A stretch of 64,000 nucleotides of DNA from Eriocheir sinensis (lineage: Eukaryota; Arthropoda; Malacostraca; Decapoda; Varunidae), in the NCBI RefSeq assembly GCF_024679095.1, contig NC_066531.1, positions 2,267,674-2,331,673 on the forward strand. The letters are read 5' to 3'. The translations under genes and the position numbers were made by a program. The stretch's first letter is position 1. Every line of letters starts with the position of its first letter. Below the pieces are notes generated by a model. It was not told the origin of the DNA. It did not search any database and saw nothing but the letters and a program-made list of their open reading frames with translations. Positions 33,330 to 45,721 of the stretch are shown one piece after another.

Positions 33330-33870
33330 GAGAGAAAAATGAGGGAAAGAATGAGGAAAATGAGGGAAAGAGAGAAGAAAAACAGGGAAAAAAGAGGAAA
33401 ATGAGGGAAAAAAGAGGAAAATGAGGGAAAAAATGAGGAAAATGAGGAAAAAATGAGGAAAAAGAGGAAAATGAGGGAAAAAAGAGGAAAAAACAGGGAA
33501 AAAGAGGAAAAAGCAGGGAAAAAAAGAGAAAAAACAGGGAAAGAGGAAAAAACAGGGAAAAAAGAGGAAAAAACAGGGAAAAAGAGGAAAAAACGGAAAA
33601 AAAGAGAAAAAACAGGGAAAGAGGAAAAAACAGGGAAAAAAGAGGAAAAAACGGAAAAAAAGAGAAAAAACAGGGAAAGAGGAAAAAACAGGGAAAAAAG
33701 AGGAAAAAACAGGGAAAAAGAGGAAAAAACAGGGAGAAAAGAAGAAAAAACAGGGAAAAAGAGGAAAAAAAGGGAAAAGAGGAAAAAACAGGGAAAATAG
33801 AGGAAAATGAGGAAAAAGAGGAAAATGAGGGAAAAAAGAGGAAAAAACAGGGAAAAAGAGGAAAAAAATA
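33330..33870 (+). repeat. GGAAAAA-rich purine minisatellite
   Basis: Units of about 16-20 bp such as ACAGGGAAAAAGAGGAAAA and ATGAGGGAAAAAAGAGGAA. Directly followed by a 104-bp family array. Confidence 0.85.
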
Positions 33871-34185
33871 CATCACGGTACAGAAGAAGGGTCAAACTAC
33901 CACCAGGGTCATAAAACTACCCTATGCAAAGCCCACAACGCCTATGAAAGCTTTGTCGAATATGTATTTCTTCAGGTTCACGGTGCAGAAGAAGGGTCAC
34001 ACTACCACCAGGGTCATAAAACTACCCAATGCAATGCCCACAACTCCTAGGAAAGCCTTGTTGAATATGTATTTCTTTAGGTTCACGGTACAGAAGAAGG
34101 GTCAAACTACCACCAGGGTCATAAAACTACCCTATGCAATGCCCGCAACGCCTCCGAAAGCCTTGTCAAATATGTGTATCCCCTT
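33870..34185 (+). repeat. 104-bp family array (diverged)
   Basis: Three units with CTACCACCAGGGTCATAAAA and AAACTACCCTATGCAATGCC. The left flank is replaced by a GGAAAAA-rich array. Confidence 0.8.
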
Positions 34186-34332
34186 TAAGTGTACCGCCCC
34201 GCCCCGCCAATACCATCGTCTACCCTTCCCTGAGACCACTAACCTTACTTTGCCTCCCTCCAGAATTAAGGAAGGAAATACAGAGGAGCAGTTTGGACTT
34301 GTGATGTTTCGAGCACACACACACACACTAGG

Positions 34333-34349
34333 AGAGAGAGCGAGAGAGA

Positions 34350-34439
<90 letters not shown>

Positions 34440-34440
34440 A
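34333..34440 (+). repeat. (GA)n microsatellite
   Basis: GA run preceded by a short AC run. A GAA/GGA-rich stretch and (AC)n follow to 34812. Confidence 0.93.
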
Positions 34441-34743
34441 GGGTACACACACACTCCTTTAGGAAGACATCGGTGCCTCCCAAAGCATCGACATCGCTCG
34501 TGTGTGAAAAGGAAAACATGGAACAGAAAAAATAATACAAGAAAAAGAAAGGAAAATAGAAGGAAAGGAAGAAAGGAGAAGGAAAGAGAGAAGAAGGGAG
34601 GTCGAGAAGGATGGAAAGGAGAAGGAAAAAGCCGTAGAAAATTAGAAAGGAGGGGAAGGAAATTAGGAAATGAAGAAAATAGGACAGGAAGGAAAAAGAA
34701 GATGAAAAAGAAGAAAATGGACATGAAAAAGAAGATGAAAAAG

Positions 34744-34756
34744 ACACACACGCACA

Positions 34757-34812
<56 letters not shown>
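34744..34812 (+). repeat. (AC)n microsatellite
   Basis: AC run with early CGC/CAT interruptions. The stretch 34441-34743 before it is GAAAA/GGAA-rich low-complexity DNA without a gene. Confidence 0.93.
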
Positions 34813-34813
<1 letters not shown>

Positions 34814-35093
34814 GATACTTCAAATCAGAAAACGAGTAAATACTTAAAAAAACACCAAAAACAAACAAAGAAAATCAAAACAACACCAGACAGCATCAGA
34901 GGAAATGTGTCTACCAACTCTTATTAAATATTCAATGGGAAAAAAAAATATCCATAAACTCGTATTTTTTTTTTTTACTGAGCCGTTGAGACTTTGAGGG
35001 AAGGGAATGGAAGACTTGAAGAGTTACAGGTGAGCTCTACATTCACTCAGGTAAAGGTACAGCTGCGCGTGGCCTCCGTGCTCATCTCCGTCA

Positions 35094-36115
35094 CACTGGC
35101 AATACTAACCGTTAATCAAAGAAAACTATAATAAGGTTTTAGCGATGGGGTACTAATGTGTTTTTCGTTTTACAATTCCTCGTGTTTTTGGTCGATATGA
35201 ATGAAAGAGACCTACAGTTTTCTTTCTACCCAAATTGTATTCATCGTAAGGGCAATACTAACAGTTAATCAAAGAAAACTATAATAAGGTTTTAGCGATG
35301 GGGTACTAATGTGTTTTTCGTTTTACAATTCCTCGTGTTTTGGGTCGATATGAATGAAAGAGTCCTACAGTTTTCTTTCTACCCAAATTGTGTTCATCGT
35401 AAGGGCGATACTAACCGTTAATCAAAGAAAACTATAATAAGGTTTTAGCGAAGGGGTACTAATGTGTTTTCCGTTTCTTCCGATTTCTCGTGTTTTTGGT
35501 CGATATGAATGAAAGAATCCTACAGTTTTCTTTCTACCCAAATTGTGTTCATCGTAAGGGCGATACTAACAGTTAATCAAAGAAAACTATAATAAGGTTT
35601 TAGCGATGGGGTACTAATGTGTTTTTCGTTTCTTCCGATTTCTCGTGTTTTGGGTCGATATGAATGAAAGAGTCCTACAGTTTTCTTTCTACCCAAATTG
35701 TGTTCATCGTAAGGGCGATACTAACATTTAATCAAAGAAAGAAAACTATAATAAGGTTTTAGCGATGGGGTACTAATGTGTTTCTCGTTTCTTCCGATTT
35801 CTCGTGTTTTGGGTCGATATGAATGGATGAGACCTTTAGTTTTCTTTCTACCCAAATTGTGTTCATCGTAAGGGCAATACTAACAGTTAATCAAAGAAAA
35901 CTATAATAAGGTTTTAGCGATGGGGTACTAATGTGTTTTTCGTTTTACAATTCCTCGTGTTTTGGGTCGATATGAATGGAAGAGACCTTTAGTTTTCTTT
36001 CTACCCAAATTGTGTTCATCGTAAGGGCAATACTAACCATTAATCAAAGAAAGAAAACTATAATAAGGTTTTAGCGAAGGGGTACTAATGTGTTTTTCGT
36101 TTTAAAATTCCCCGT
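35094..36115 (+). repeat. ~153-bp satellite, seven units
   Basis: Units with AATCAAAGAAAACTATAATA, GGTTTTAGCGATGGGGTACT, CTCGTGTTTTGGGTCGATAT and TTTCTACCCAAATTGTGTTC, spaced 153-159 bp. Two units have a duplicated AAAG. AT-rich, with no coding frame. Confidence 0.9.
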
Positions 36116-36169
36116 GTATTTCTTTTTTAATCAAGGCTCCTTCCTTCCTCAACTTCCCTGGGTCAAAAT

Positions 36170-37765
36170 TCTCAAACGTATCGGGCTCCCACCGGGTTCT
36201 CTTGGGTGGTTTTTCCCGTCCAAGGTCCAGAAGTCGGGTATAGCTATCACCAGGGTCACAAAACACCCATGGAAACAGCCACAGGGGAGATTCACCGGGT
36301 ATTCTTGGGTGATTCCTCCCGTTCAAGGTCCAGAAGTCGGGTATAGCTATCACCAGGGTCACAAAACACCCATGGAAACTTAGCCACAGGGAAGATTCAC
36401 CGGGTATTCTTGGGTGGTTTTTCCCGTCCAAGGTCCAGAAGTCAGGCATAACTATCACCAGGGTCACAAAACACCCATGGAAACAGCCACAGGGGAGATT
36501 CACCGGGTATTCTTGGGTGTTTTTTCCCGTCCAAGGTCCAGAAGTCGGGTATAGCTATCACCAGGGTCACAAAACACCCATGGAAACAGCCACAGGGGAG
36601 ATTCACCGGGTATTCTTGGGTGATTTTTCCCGTCCATACTGAAGAGTCGTCCATAGCTATCACCAGGGTCACAAAACACCCCATGGAAACTTAGCCACAG
36701 GGGAGATTCACCGGGTATTCTTGGGTGATTTTTCCCGTCCAAGGTCCAGAAGTCGGGTAAAGCTATCACCAGGGTCACAAAACACCCGTGGAAACTTAGC
36801 CACAGGGGAGATTCACCGGGTATTCTTGGGTGATTTTTCCCGTTCAAGGTCCAGAAGTCGGGTAAAGCTATCACCAGGGTCACAAAACACCCATGGGAAC
36901 AGCCACAGGGGAGATTCACAGGGTATGCTTGGGTGATTTTTCCCGTCCAAGGTCCAGAAGTCGGGTATAGCTATCACCAGGGTCACAAAACACCCCATGG
37001 AAACTTAGCCACAGGGGAGATTCACAGGGTATTCTTGGGTGATTTTTCCCGTTCAAGGTCCAGAAGTCGGGTAAAGCTATCACCAGGGTCACAAAACACC
37101 CATGGAAACTTAGCCACAGGGGAGATTCACCGGGTTTGCCTGGGTGATTTTTCCCGTCCAAGGTCCAGAAGTCGGGTATAGCTATCACCAGGGTCACAAA
37201 ACACCCCGTGGAAACTTAGTCACAGGGGAGATTCACCGGGTATTCTTGGGTGATTTCTCCCGTCCAAGGTCCAGAAGTCGGGTATAGCTATCACCAGGGT
37301 CACAAAACACCCCGTGGAAACTTAGTCACAGGGGAGATTCACCGGGTATTCTTGGGTGATTTTTCCCGTCCAAGGTCCAGAAGTCGGGTATAACTATCAC
37401 CAGGGTCACAAAACACCCATGGGAACAGCCACAGGGGAGATTCACAGGGTATGCTTGGGTGATTTTTCCCGTTCAAGGTCCAGAAGTCAGGTATAGCTAT
37501 CACCAGGGTCACAAAACACCCCGTGGAAACTTAACCACAGGGAAGAATCACCGGGTATGCCTGGGTGATTTTTCCCGTCCAAGGTCCAGAAGTCGGGTAT
37601 AGCTATCACCAGGGTCACAAAACACCCCGTGGAAACAGCCACAGGGGAGATTCACCGGGTATTCTTGGGTGATTTTTCCCGTCCATACTGAAGAGTCGTC
37701 CAAAGCTATCACCAGGGTCACAAAACACCCCATGGAAAGCCCAGCAACTTCTACAAAAGGCTTTC
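36170..37765 (+). repeat. 108-bp satellite array related to the 104-bp family
   Basis: About fifteen units of 105-110 bp with TTCTTGGGTGATTTTTCCCG, CAAGGTCCAGAAGTCGGGTA, CTATCACCAGGGTCACAAAA and GCCACAGGGGAGATTCACC. Two units carry a variant insert (CCATACTGAAGAGTCGTCC). ORFs on either strand follow the period and are not genes. Confidence 0.88.
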
Positions 37766-37799
37766 CAAATAGGCGTATACTGAGGTGCTGATGCATTAA

Positions 37800-38130
37800 G
37801 AATATGGGCTCTGGATATCTCGTATGCTCAAGCGATTCGGGCTCTCGCTAAGACCTTTTACAGGCCCCGGATAAGACAGGACAGTTTCAAGTGAGCGTTC
37901 TTTTTCGTTCGAGGCGCAGAAATCTTGTTCATCTACCGCCAGGGTCAGGAAACCACCCCTAATAAAGCCCTTTTGAATAGAAGTTACTAAGGTGTTAAAG
38001 CGTTTGACAATATGCTTTCTGTGAGTTGGTATTCTAAATCGGGTTCTCAAATGTGTTCTTCTAGGTTCAAACTACCACCAGAGTCATGGCTCCAAACCCC
38101 TACGAAAGCCTTGTCCAATACGTGTGCTTG
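37800..38130 (+). repeat. Diverged single copies of the same superfamily
   Basis: Decayed units with ACCGCCAGGGTCAGGAAACC and ACTACCACCAGAGTCATGG, followed by CCTACGAAAGCCTTGTCC. Confidence 0.55.
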
Positions 38131-38407
38131 CTGGCTCAACCCTGCAGCGTTTCGGAGCAACCGCCACCTTAAAAATGGCCCAGAAAACCTTGCTTCTCTA
38201 CACGATATGAGTTCCTATACGGAGAACGCCAGGCTGTTAAGAAATGCATTGTTTTAACCTGCTTCCTCGCCGCCCGGGTCAGTAAGCCAAGCATCACTCT
38301 TATAATATTTATCTAGGCGAAGGTTGCTACGTTTTAACAAGCTTGCGGTGAGGCAGGGTTGTTTAGTAAGTAAAGGCGGGGACGGGCAGGGCTTGAGAAA
38401 GGGCTGG

Positions 38408-38700
38408 GAGAGGAGGAGGAGGAGGAGGAGGAGGAGGAGGAGGAGGAGGAGGAGGAGGAGGAGGAGGAGGAGGGGGAGTTGCTTGGCACAAACTACGAGG
38501 AAGAAAATGGAAAGGAAGAAGAAAATAAGGAAGACACGGAAGAAAAGGAAGATGATAGAGAAGGAGGAGGAGGAGGAGGAGGAGGAGGAGGAGGAGGAGG
38601 AGGAGGAGGAGGAGGAGGAAGAAGAGGCTGGTGGCAACGGAGAAGAGGGGAGAGGAGGAAGAGGAGGAGGAGGAGGAAGAAAGGGAAGGGGAAGGGAGGG
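38408..38700 (+). repeat. (GGA)n arrays
   Basis: Two GGA runs (38408-38473 and 38563-38618) joined by GGAAGAAGAAAA-type sequence. Confidence 0.92.
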
Positions 38701-38884
38701 AACAACTACGAAGGGCCAGCGAGGTCTGTGAGCGGCCGCGTCTTGGCTGGCTGGAGGCTGCCGCGGCGGACCTTCGTAACTTGCGGCCGCTGTGGAGCCT
38801 CGGCCGGTGGGGGGGTGGGGGGTTGGGGGTTGGGTGGGGGTTCAATTCCAGAGACGGAGGGAAGATGCTTTAAGGGGTAACGTG

Positions 38885-38945
38885 GGGGTTGGCTGCACGC
38901 GGTCTGCTGGTCGGGTAGAGGGTCAGAGGCTGAACAAACACATAG
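38885..38945. mobile_element. Foldback MITE arm remnant
   Basis: GGCTGCACGCGGTCTGCTGG followed by GGTAGAGGGTCAGAGGC matches part of an outer arm of the 12.56 kb element. Confidence 0.5.
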
Positions 38946-38949
38946 GGTC

Positions 38950-39345
38950 GGATTGCAAGACATTTTGCCACCCAAGAACACATATTTGACAAGGCTTTCG
39001 TAGGAGTTGTGGGCATTTCCAGGGGTAGTTTTATGACCCTGGTGGTAGACTGACCCTCCTCCTGTACCGTGAACCTGAAGAAACACTCATAAGAATCTGA
39101 CTGACCCATTCTTTGACCTCTAGATATTGATGATGTGAGAACCGAATTTGTTTTGTAATACCGAACTATATGCCTGGTATCACAAGACTCTCTCCCATAT
39201 CACATCAGCTATTTCTAAAGGTCAAAGCGGGGGTCAGCCGAGACTACCACCAGGGTCATAAAACTACCCCTGGAAATGCCCACAACTCCTACGAAAGCCT
39301 TGTCAAATATGTGTTCTTGGGCTGCGAAATATCTCATAATAGGAC
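38950..39345. repeat. 104-bp family, two single-unit copies in inverted arrangement
   Basis: A minus-strand copy (38955-39145) and a plus-strand copy (39190-39345) face each other with their left flanks inward, giving an imperfect inverted repeat. Confidence 0.8.
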
Positions 39346-39353
39346 CCACATTA

Positions 39354-39533
39354 TCTAACAGGAGTGGCCATACAGGACGCGGGTAGCGGGTAAGCTTGGA
39401 GGGAACCCGCTACCCGCGTCCTGTATGGCCACTCCTGTCAGATAACATGTGTTTGTTCTTCCCGCTGACCCGCTAGGCAACCCGCTACCCTCCACCCTCC
39501 CAGCAAACCGCGTGTAGTGTGGCCGCACCCTAA
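39354..39533. mobile_element. Foldback MITE, second copy missing one outer arm
   Basis: The inner palindrome AGGAGTGGCCATACAGGACG and its complement, and one outer arm ending GTGTGGCCGCACCCTAA, match the 12.56 kb element. The other outer arm is missing. Confidence 0.78.
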
Positions 39534-40124
39534 CGTGGGGGAACCTACCTCTTCTAGGACTGCCGGTCGACACATGAAGGGGAAGCAAGCCATTACACAC
39601 TCTTCGCCTCTCCTCCGGCATATAGTCCTTCATCAATATTTAATAAGGCGGCCACTGGATAACGTAAGACTCGGGCAGAGGTCATAACCCGGCCACTAGA
39701 GGGTTGGTGCCTCTGAGCCTCGGGGCCGGCGGAGAGCCATCTGTTGCGGCATGGCAGATAGCGGGTCCCGGCTGCCTCCGCCTGCAGCCTCCCGCGGCCC
39801 CGCTAAGCACCGTCTGAGAGTTCACAGTCACCACCACCCTCATCAGCCGCTCCACTGTCCCTAGTGTGCGCCCCGACCAACACTATGTCCCCCACACATC
39901 ATACCGACGACACATTGCTTAAGTGTGCGTGCTCGGAGGGGGATAAGTCGGTCTGCGGGTAGAGGGCGGGGCAGACGAACCACTGGGCAGGGCAGGCGGT
40001 GGGGGTCGTCATGACAGCTACACTAATCAATTGGTTCTCTAACACTACGGAAGATACAACACGATGACCTGAAAGTTCAATTTGATCAATACATAAAAGA
40101 TCGGTTTTATAAGACACTTTCAGT
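39534..40124. other. Unassigned unique sequence
   Basis: Nothing identifiable on either strand. Confidence 0.5.
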
Positions 40125-40520
40125 TCTCACATCAGCTATTTCTAAAGGTCAAAGAGGAGGTCACTCGGTTTCTAATGAGTGTTTCTTCAGGTTCACGGTA
40201 CAGAGGAAGGGTCACATTACCACCAGGGTCATAAAACTACTCCTGGAAATGCCCACAACTCCTACGAAAGTCTTGTCAAATATGTGTTTCTAGGTTCACG
40301 GTACAGAAGAAGGGTCAAACTACCACCAGGGTCATAAAACTACCCCTGGAAATGCCCACAACTCCTACGAAAGTCTTGTCAAATATGTGTTTCTAGGTTC
40401 ACGGTACAGAGGAAGGGTCACACTACCACCAGGGTCATAAAACTACTCCTGGAAATGCCCACAACTCCTACGAAAGCCTTGTCAAATACGTGTTCTTGGG
40501 CGGCGAAATGTCTTATGATA
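40125..40520 (+). repeat. 104-bp family array
   Basis: Left flank CATCAGCTATTTCTAAAGGT, three units, right flank GTTCTTGGGCGGCGAAATG. Confidence 0.85.
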
Positions 40521-40553
40521 CGACCGCAAGGGACTGACACCGCCTTGCTTATG

Positions 40554-40555
<2 letters not shown>

Positions 40556-40605
<50 letters not shown>

Positions 40606-40610
40606 CGCCG
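40556..40610 (+). repeat. (AC)n microsatellite
   Basis: AC run at the end of a 104-bp family array. Confidence 0.93.
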
Positions 40611-40639
40611 GGTCACCATGAGTGTCTGCCTCACCCTTC

Positions 40640-41425
40640 CGTCGTCGACCACAAACAACTTTACAGTTCAGTACAAAGCGGTTGTCTGATGGGTCCTCCA
40701 CCTTCCGGGCGGGGCGGGTGTTGGGGGGCTCGTCGCTGCATGCCCTCCCGGCGCCCCGCAGCACAGACCCACACCGTCACTACACAAGAGCCACACCAAC
40801 AACCACACCACACACCAGCCACCCTCGTCCGCGTTCACGTGTTGCTTCGGTAAAATTTTCCCTTGGAGGCGGGTCGACCCCAGTGCCTGCCGAGCTCAGC
40901 GCCCATGCGAGCCGCCGCCGCCGCCGCCACCTCCGCCAAGGCACGATGGATGGCTGACTCAGGCCTGGACACACGTGCTCAGCCCATGGCGCTGTTCCTC
41001 CTCAGTCACGAGCGAGTCCAGGACAACTTTGTGACGGTGGTTGAAATTGTTTAAACGGCGCGTGGCGGCAAGGCGAGGGAGGAGCGGCGCGGCGGTGTGC
41101 TGCGTGCGGGAGGGGCGTGTCAGACGGGCGCCACACAAAGCTGCTGCTGCCAGTGTGTACCCGCAGCCTCCGCCGCTCCCCGTGTGCAGCAGCAGCCTCG
41201 CGCCGCCGCCCAGCAATGGAGGGGACGAGGAGGAGGCGAGGACGGTGCTGCAGGTGGGGGTGTCCAGCAGCGTGTGGACAGCGATTCCGAAAGGCCTGTG
41301 AGCAGTGGCCTGGCTCGGTATTTCCCAGTGAGTCACCCCGCCAGCACCGCGCCCAGGCCGCCGCCACCCCGCGCAGCCCGCCGCCAGCCGCCAGCCGCTG
41401 CAGCCACGGGTTCAGGGCCATATTT
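40640..41425. other. GC- and CpG-rich island, no supported gene
   Basis: About 800 bp of GC-rich DNA with (GCC)n at 40912-40930 and many CG dinucleotides, unlike the AT-balanced repeats around it. Long open frames exist on both strands, but none has a recognisable domain, and such frames are expected at high GC. It could be a promoter or 5' UTR island upstream of the minus-strand gene. Similar but smaller GC-rich patches are at 38700-38880, 45730-45950, 47000-47330 and 51870-52015. Confidence 0.4.
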
Positions 41426-41429
41426 TTAA

Positions 41430-41605
41430 ACATTTCTGCACCCAAGAACACGTAATTTACTAGTCTTTCGTGGGAGTTTGGGGCATTTCCAGGGGTACTT
41501 TTATGACCCTGGTGGTAGTGTGAGCCTTCCTCTGTACCGTGAACCTAAAGAAACACTCATTAGACCTCGATTAACCTCTTTTTTGGCCTTTGGAAACAGT
41601 TGATG
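41430..41605 (-). repeat. 104-bp family, single unit
   Basis: Minus-strand copy with ACCCAAGAACAC at the right-flank end, TTTATGACCCTGGTGGTAG and AACACTCATTAGACC. Confidence 0.8.
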
Positions 41606-41923
41606 TGTGGGGTGGGAGCATCTGACAATGCCAACCTCAGCTCTCTGGTCCGCGCTGGTCACTGCTGCCGCGCTCAGACCAAACTCTGGCACTCTACTTT
41701 AAACATCTTTCGCCAGGAGGGAGCTAATACTCTTCCCCTCGCTCCCCTCCCCCACCCCTCCCCTGCACCAGCCCTCAGACGCACGCCCCGCCCCTACTCC
41801 CCCCTCCCCCCCACTCCTACGACCACTCTCACAACTTTTCCTCCTCCTTGTGCAACGCTCCGACGTGATCCTTCCTAGCATTCTTTTTGTTTATGTTGGT
41901 GAAATAGACCTTGATGTCCAGCC

Positions 41924-41925
<2 letters not shown>

Positions 41926-41990
<65 letters not shown>

Positions 41991-42051
41991 AGGACAGGCC
42001 ACCTAGTCTGGTCCATGGGGTCTGTTTGGTCTTATCTATGTAATTCTATGT

Positions 42052-42121
<70 letters not shown>

Positions 42122-42197
42122 GTCTATCTATCTAAGGACAGGCCACCTAGTCTGGTCCATGGGGTCTGTTTGGTGTTGTTATCTATGTAAATCTATG

Positions 42198-42257
<60 letters not shown>
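41926..42257 (+). repeat. (CT)n blocks alternating with a duplicated ~70-bp segment
   Basis: CT runs at 41926-41990, 42055-42090 and 42203-42257. The segment TAAGGACAGGCCACCTAGTC ... GTTTGGTCTTATCTATGTAA occurs twice between them and looks like a LINE 3' tail, but I cannot confirm this. Confidence 0.75.
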
Positions 42258-42258
<1 letters not shown>

Positions 42259-42589
42259 CCTCTATTCCCTCTGCCTACAACACTCTCCTATGACCTGTTC
42301 TTAGCTTGCCTGTCCGTTCTCTTCCCTCCCAGCCTTCTCCTGAGCCCCTTCCCTCCTCCCCCTGTCACCAGCATCCCTCATAGATCTTCCCCTGTTCTGC
42401 TGCCTCACTCGACCCTGCTGGACCTGGCGACATAGGGGGCCCCAGTGGACTTGGCTAACCCCTTCCCTCCACTCACTATACAAGCCTCCTCCTCTCTCTG
42501 TCTCTTAAGTACTTATTTATGTTTTGTTGGGTATATATGTTTCGAATCTGTCTGTCTATGGATTGGTCTGCATCTCTCTCTCCCCCTCT

Positions 42590-42593
<4 letters not shown>

Positions 42594-42636
<43 letters not shown>

Positions 42637-42698
42637 GGCGATGGGCGGAAGACTACGGTCCTATTAAACTAAGATCCATATCCTCAAACATTTCAGAG

Positions 42699-42768
<70 letters not shown>
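42594..42768 (+). repeat. Two (AC)n microsatellites
   Basis: AC runs at 42594-42635 and 42702-42768 with 66 bp between them. Confidence 0.93.
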
Positions 42769-42769
<1 letters not shown>

Positions 42770-42880
42770 TTGATAAGGCTTTCGTTGAGGTTGTGGGTAT
42801 TTCCATGGGTAGTTCTCTGAGCCTAATGACAGTTTGACAAGGCTTATGTACCGTGAATGCGACAAACACTCTCATTTGTG
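42768..42880 (-). repeat. Diverged copy of the same superfamily
   Basis: Plus-strand TTTGATAAGGCTTTCG, TTTCCATGGGTAGTTCT and AATGACAGTTTGACAAGG match the family in reverse complement. It sits at the end of an (AC)n tract. Confidence 0.5.
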
Positions 42881-43088
42881 GCCTCAGGAAGTATTTGGTG
42901 AGTGAGCCGAAGGTGTTTATAAATGCGAACGTAAAGACTCACCATAGCGCTTGTTTGAGAGGCGATATGTTACTATTTCAATGGCGAGAATTTGCTATCC
43001 CGCAGGTTACGTTATGCAGGAAGGGTTGGGTGGCCCTCAGCCGATGTATTCACAGTTTACACCTTGACAGCACAGGTGAGGGGTGATT

Positions 43089-44335
43089 TTTTTTTTTACA
43101 GCAAAGGAGACAGCTCAAGGGCACAAAAAAAGGAAACAATAATATAAAAAAGCCCGCTACTCGCTGCTCCTAAAAAGAATCCAAAGAGGTGGCCGAAAGA
43201 GAGGTCAGTTTCGGGAGGAGAGGTGTCCTGATACCCTCCTCTTGAAAGAGTTCAAGTCGTAGGCAGGAGGAAATACAGATGAATGAAGATTGTTCCAGAG
43301 TTTACCAGCGTGAGGGATGAAAGAGTGAAGATGCTGGTTAACTCTTGCATAAGGGGTCTGGACAGTATAGGGATGAAAGAGTGAAGATGCTGGTTAATTC
43401 TTGCATAAGGGGTTTGGACAGTATAGGGATGAAAGAGTGAAGATGCTGGTTAACTCTTGCATAAGGGGTTTGGACAGTATAGGGATGAAAGAGTGAAGAT
43501 GCTGGTTAACTCTTGCATAAGGGGTCTGGACAGTATAGGGATGAAAGAGTGAAGATGCTGGTTAATTCTTGCATAAGGGGTTTGGACAGTATAGGGATGA
43601 AAGGGTGAAGATGCTGGTTAACTCTTGCATAAGGGGTTTGGACAGTATGGGGATGAAAGAGTGAAGATGCTGGTTGACTCTTGCATAAGGGGTTTGGACA
43701 GTATAGGGATGAAAGAGTGAAGATGCTGGTTAACTCTTGCATAAGGGGTTTGGACAGTATAGGGATAAAAGAGTGAAGATGCTGGTTAATCCTTGCATAA
43801 GGGGTTTGGACAGTATAGGGATAAAAGAGTGAAGATGTTGGTTAACTCTTGCATAAGGGGTTTGGACAGTATGGGGATGAAAGAGTGAAGATGCTGGTTG
43901 ACTCTTGCATAAGGAATTTGGACAGTATAGGGATGAGCATGAGTAGAAAGTCGTGTGCAGCGGGGCCGCGGGAGGGGGGAGGCATGCAGTTAGCAAGTTC
44001 AGAAGAGCAGTCAGCGTGAAAATATCGATAGAAGATAGAAAGAGAGGCAACATGGCGGCGGAATTTAAGAGGTAGAAGACTATCAGTAAGAGGAGGAGAG
44101 CTGATGAGACGAAGAGCCTTAGACTCCACTCTGTCCAGAAGAGCTGTGTGAGTGGAGCCCCCCGACGCGTGAGATGCATACTCCATACGAGGGCGGACAA
44201 GGCCCCTGTATATGGATAGCAACTGCGCGGGGGAGAAGAACTGGCGGAGACGATACAGAACGCGCATGCGCCGTGCTGAATCTTCAGGCTCGCCGTCCCC
44301 CACTCTCTGGAGCCTCTTGAGTACTGCTCCGTGTT
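43089..44335 (-). mobile_element. LINE 3' region with internal 56-bp tandem array (second copy)
   Basis: Encodes the C-terminal part of a Jockey-like LINE protein: RMRVLYRLRQFFSPAQLL, YRGLVRPRMEYASH, GGSTHTALLDRVESKALRLI, LPLKFRRHVASLSIFYRYFH. It then contains about eleven copies of the 56-bp unit (43320-43935) and the same AGCGAGTAGCGGGC tail with a poly-A end. The boundaries of the array inside the element match those of the copy at 23.8 kb. Confidence 0.85.
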
Positions 44336-44339
44336 CACC

Positions 44340-44690
44340 CTCACAGCAAATACTACCCAATGCCACAAAGGTGATCAATCGGGCTCTCTTGAGTGTTTTA
44401 TCCCGTTCACGGTGCAAAGCCTGGTCAAACTATCACAAGACTCATAAAACTACCCACTGAAATACCCAGAACCTCTACGGAAGCCTTGTCAGATGTGGGA
44501 GCCCCTAAATGCTTGAGACTATGAGGCCCACACGCTATCGGGTATCATGAGCGTTTTTCACAACCATGGTAGAGAAGCCTTGTCAGTCTATCCCGAGGCT
44601 CATAAATCTACCTTTGGAAATGCCCCTAACCTCTACCAGAAGCCTTATCCATTGTGGGTGTGAGCCTCGAAGCGTTCAGGTGTGTCTCCC
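44340..44690 (+). repeat. Diverged copies of the same superfamily
   Basis: AACTATCACAAGACTCATAA, CTACGGAAGCCTTGTCAG and TCTATCCCGAGGCTCATAAA. Similar single copies are at 42768-42880 (minus), 54150-54320 and 61375-61550. Confidence 0.55.
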
Positions 44691-44933
44691 CGGGTTCTCT
44701 CATGACGGCAGCGCTGAAGGGAGGCTTTCAGTTGAGGCCGACAATCAGGAGTTCACGTGTTGTCACTCACTGGCATTCATTTCGCTTCCGTTGAGCTGTG
44801 CCTTGGTGGTCATCGTAAGGTAGGTAGTCGTGGACCATTCTCAAGCTGTCGACGCAATTGTTCTATGGTTTTTCTTTTTCCTTTTTTATTTAGCTTTTAT
44901 ATTAATTTTTTTTTCTTCGTCTTCTTCTTTTAC

Positions 44934-44935
<2 letters not shown>

Positions 44936-44984
<49 letters not shown>

Positions 44985-45035
44985 CTTCTTCTTCTTCTTC
45001 TTCTTCTTCTTCTTCTTCTTCTTCTTCTTCTTCTA
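44936..45035 (+). repeat. (TTG)n(TTC)n compound microsatellite
   Basis: TTG to 44982, then TTC to 45035. Confidence 0.93.
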
Positions 45036-45261
45036 CTTCCGCTTTCTCTTCTTTGCTTAGAAAAAAAAAAAAAAACCCGGCCAGCGCATGAAGCCAGTCT
45101 GCGTCAAGCTAAGCCGCTAACTATTACAACCCTCGCAGTAAGCTGTGCTCAGGGCGGGCCGAGGCAGAAGCCGGGAAAAATAATCTACATAACAAAGCAG
45201 AACGGGCAGGCTGACTAGAAGTGTGAGCGGTGGAGGAACAGGGGTCAGGGTGTCGGGGCCA

Positions 45262-45721
45262 AAGTCTATATACACCAGGTCAAGTCACACGCAGGTTTGT
45301 GGGAGGAGACACGGCCGAGGCGTGGTTTATGCGTGACGTTACTTGGAGCCAAACTAGAGAATGTAGAAACAGGGATTTAGAGAAAACGAGGAAAGGCGGA
45401 CTAATTTAAATCAATCACTTCAACATGCCCTCCCTCACACCCCACACCGCCGTTTGTAGGCATTGAAATTACAGTCACGCAATAGCACAATAAAAAGACA
45501 TATTTTTCCGTCAGTGGCTTGCCTGAACGCGCTGTGAAAGAAGGCGAGAATGCACATCCGGAGTGCACACACGGCCCCAACTTTAGTCACCCCTGAACTG
45601 GCGGGTATTTTTTTTTTGGCTCCAAGTGACGTCATCCCGCTGCTCCGCCCCCAAACCGCCTCCTGCGCGTACCGGTCGCAGTTTTGAAGCAGAGTGACTT
45701 GACTTGGTATATATAGATTTA
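45262..45721 (-). mobile_element. MITE, same family (copy 4)
   Basis: 460 bp in the reverse orientation. One terminus is slightly diverged (CTATATACACCAGGTCAAGT), the other intact. The CCAAGTGACGTCATCCCGC block is conserved. Confidence 0.88.

Noticed and set aside
34266..34868. Leu/Phe/Ser-rich ORFs resembling membrane proteins
   Set aside because: They translate (GA)n, GGAAAA-rich and (AC)n tracts.
41002..41451. Open frames on both strands in the GC-rich island
   Set aside because: Overlapping open frames on opposite strands are expected at this GC content; no domain or splice support.
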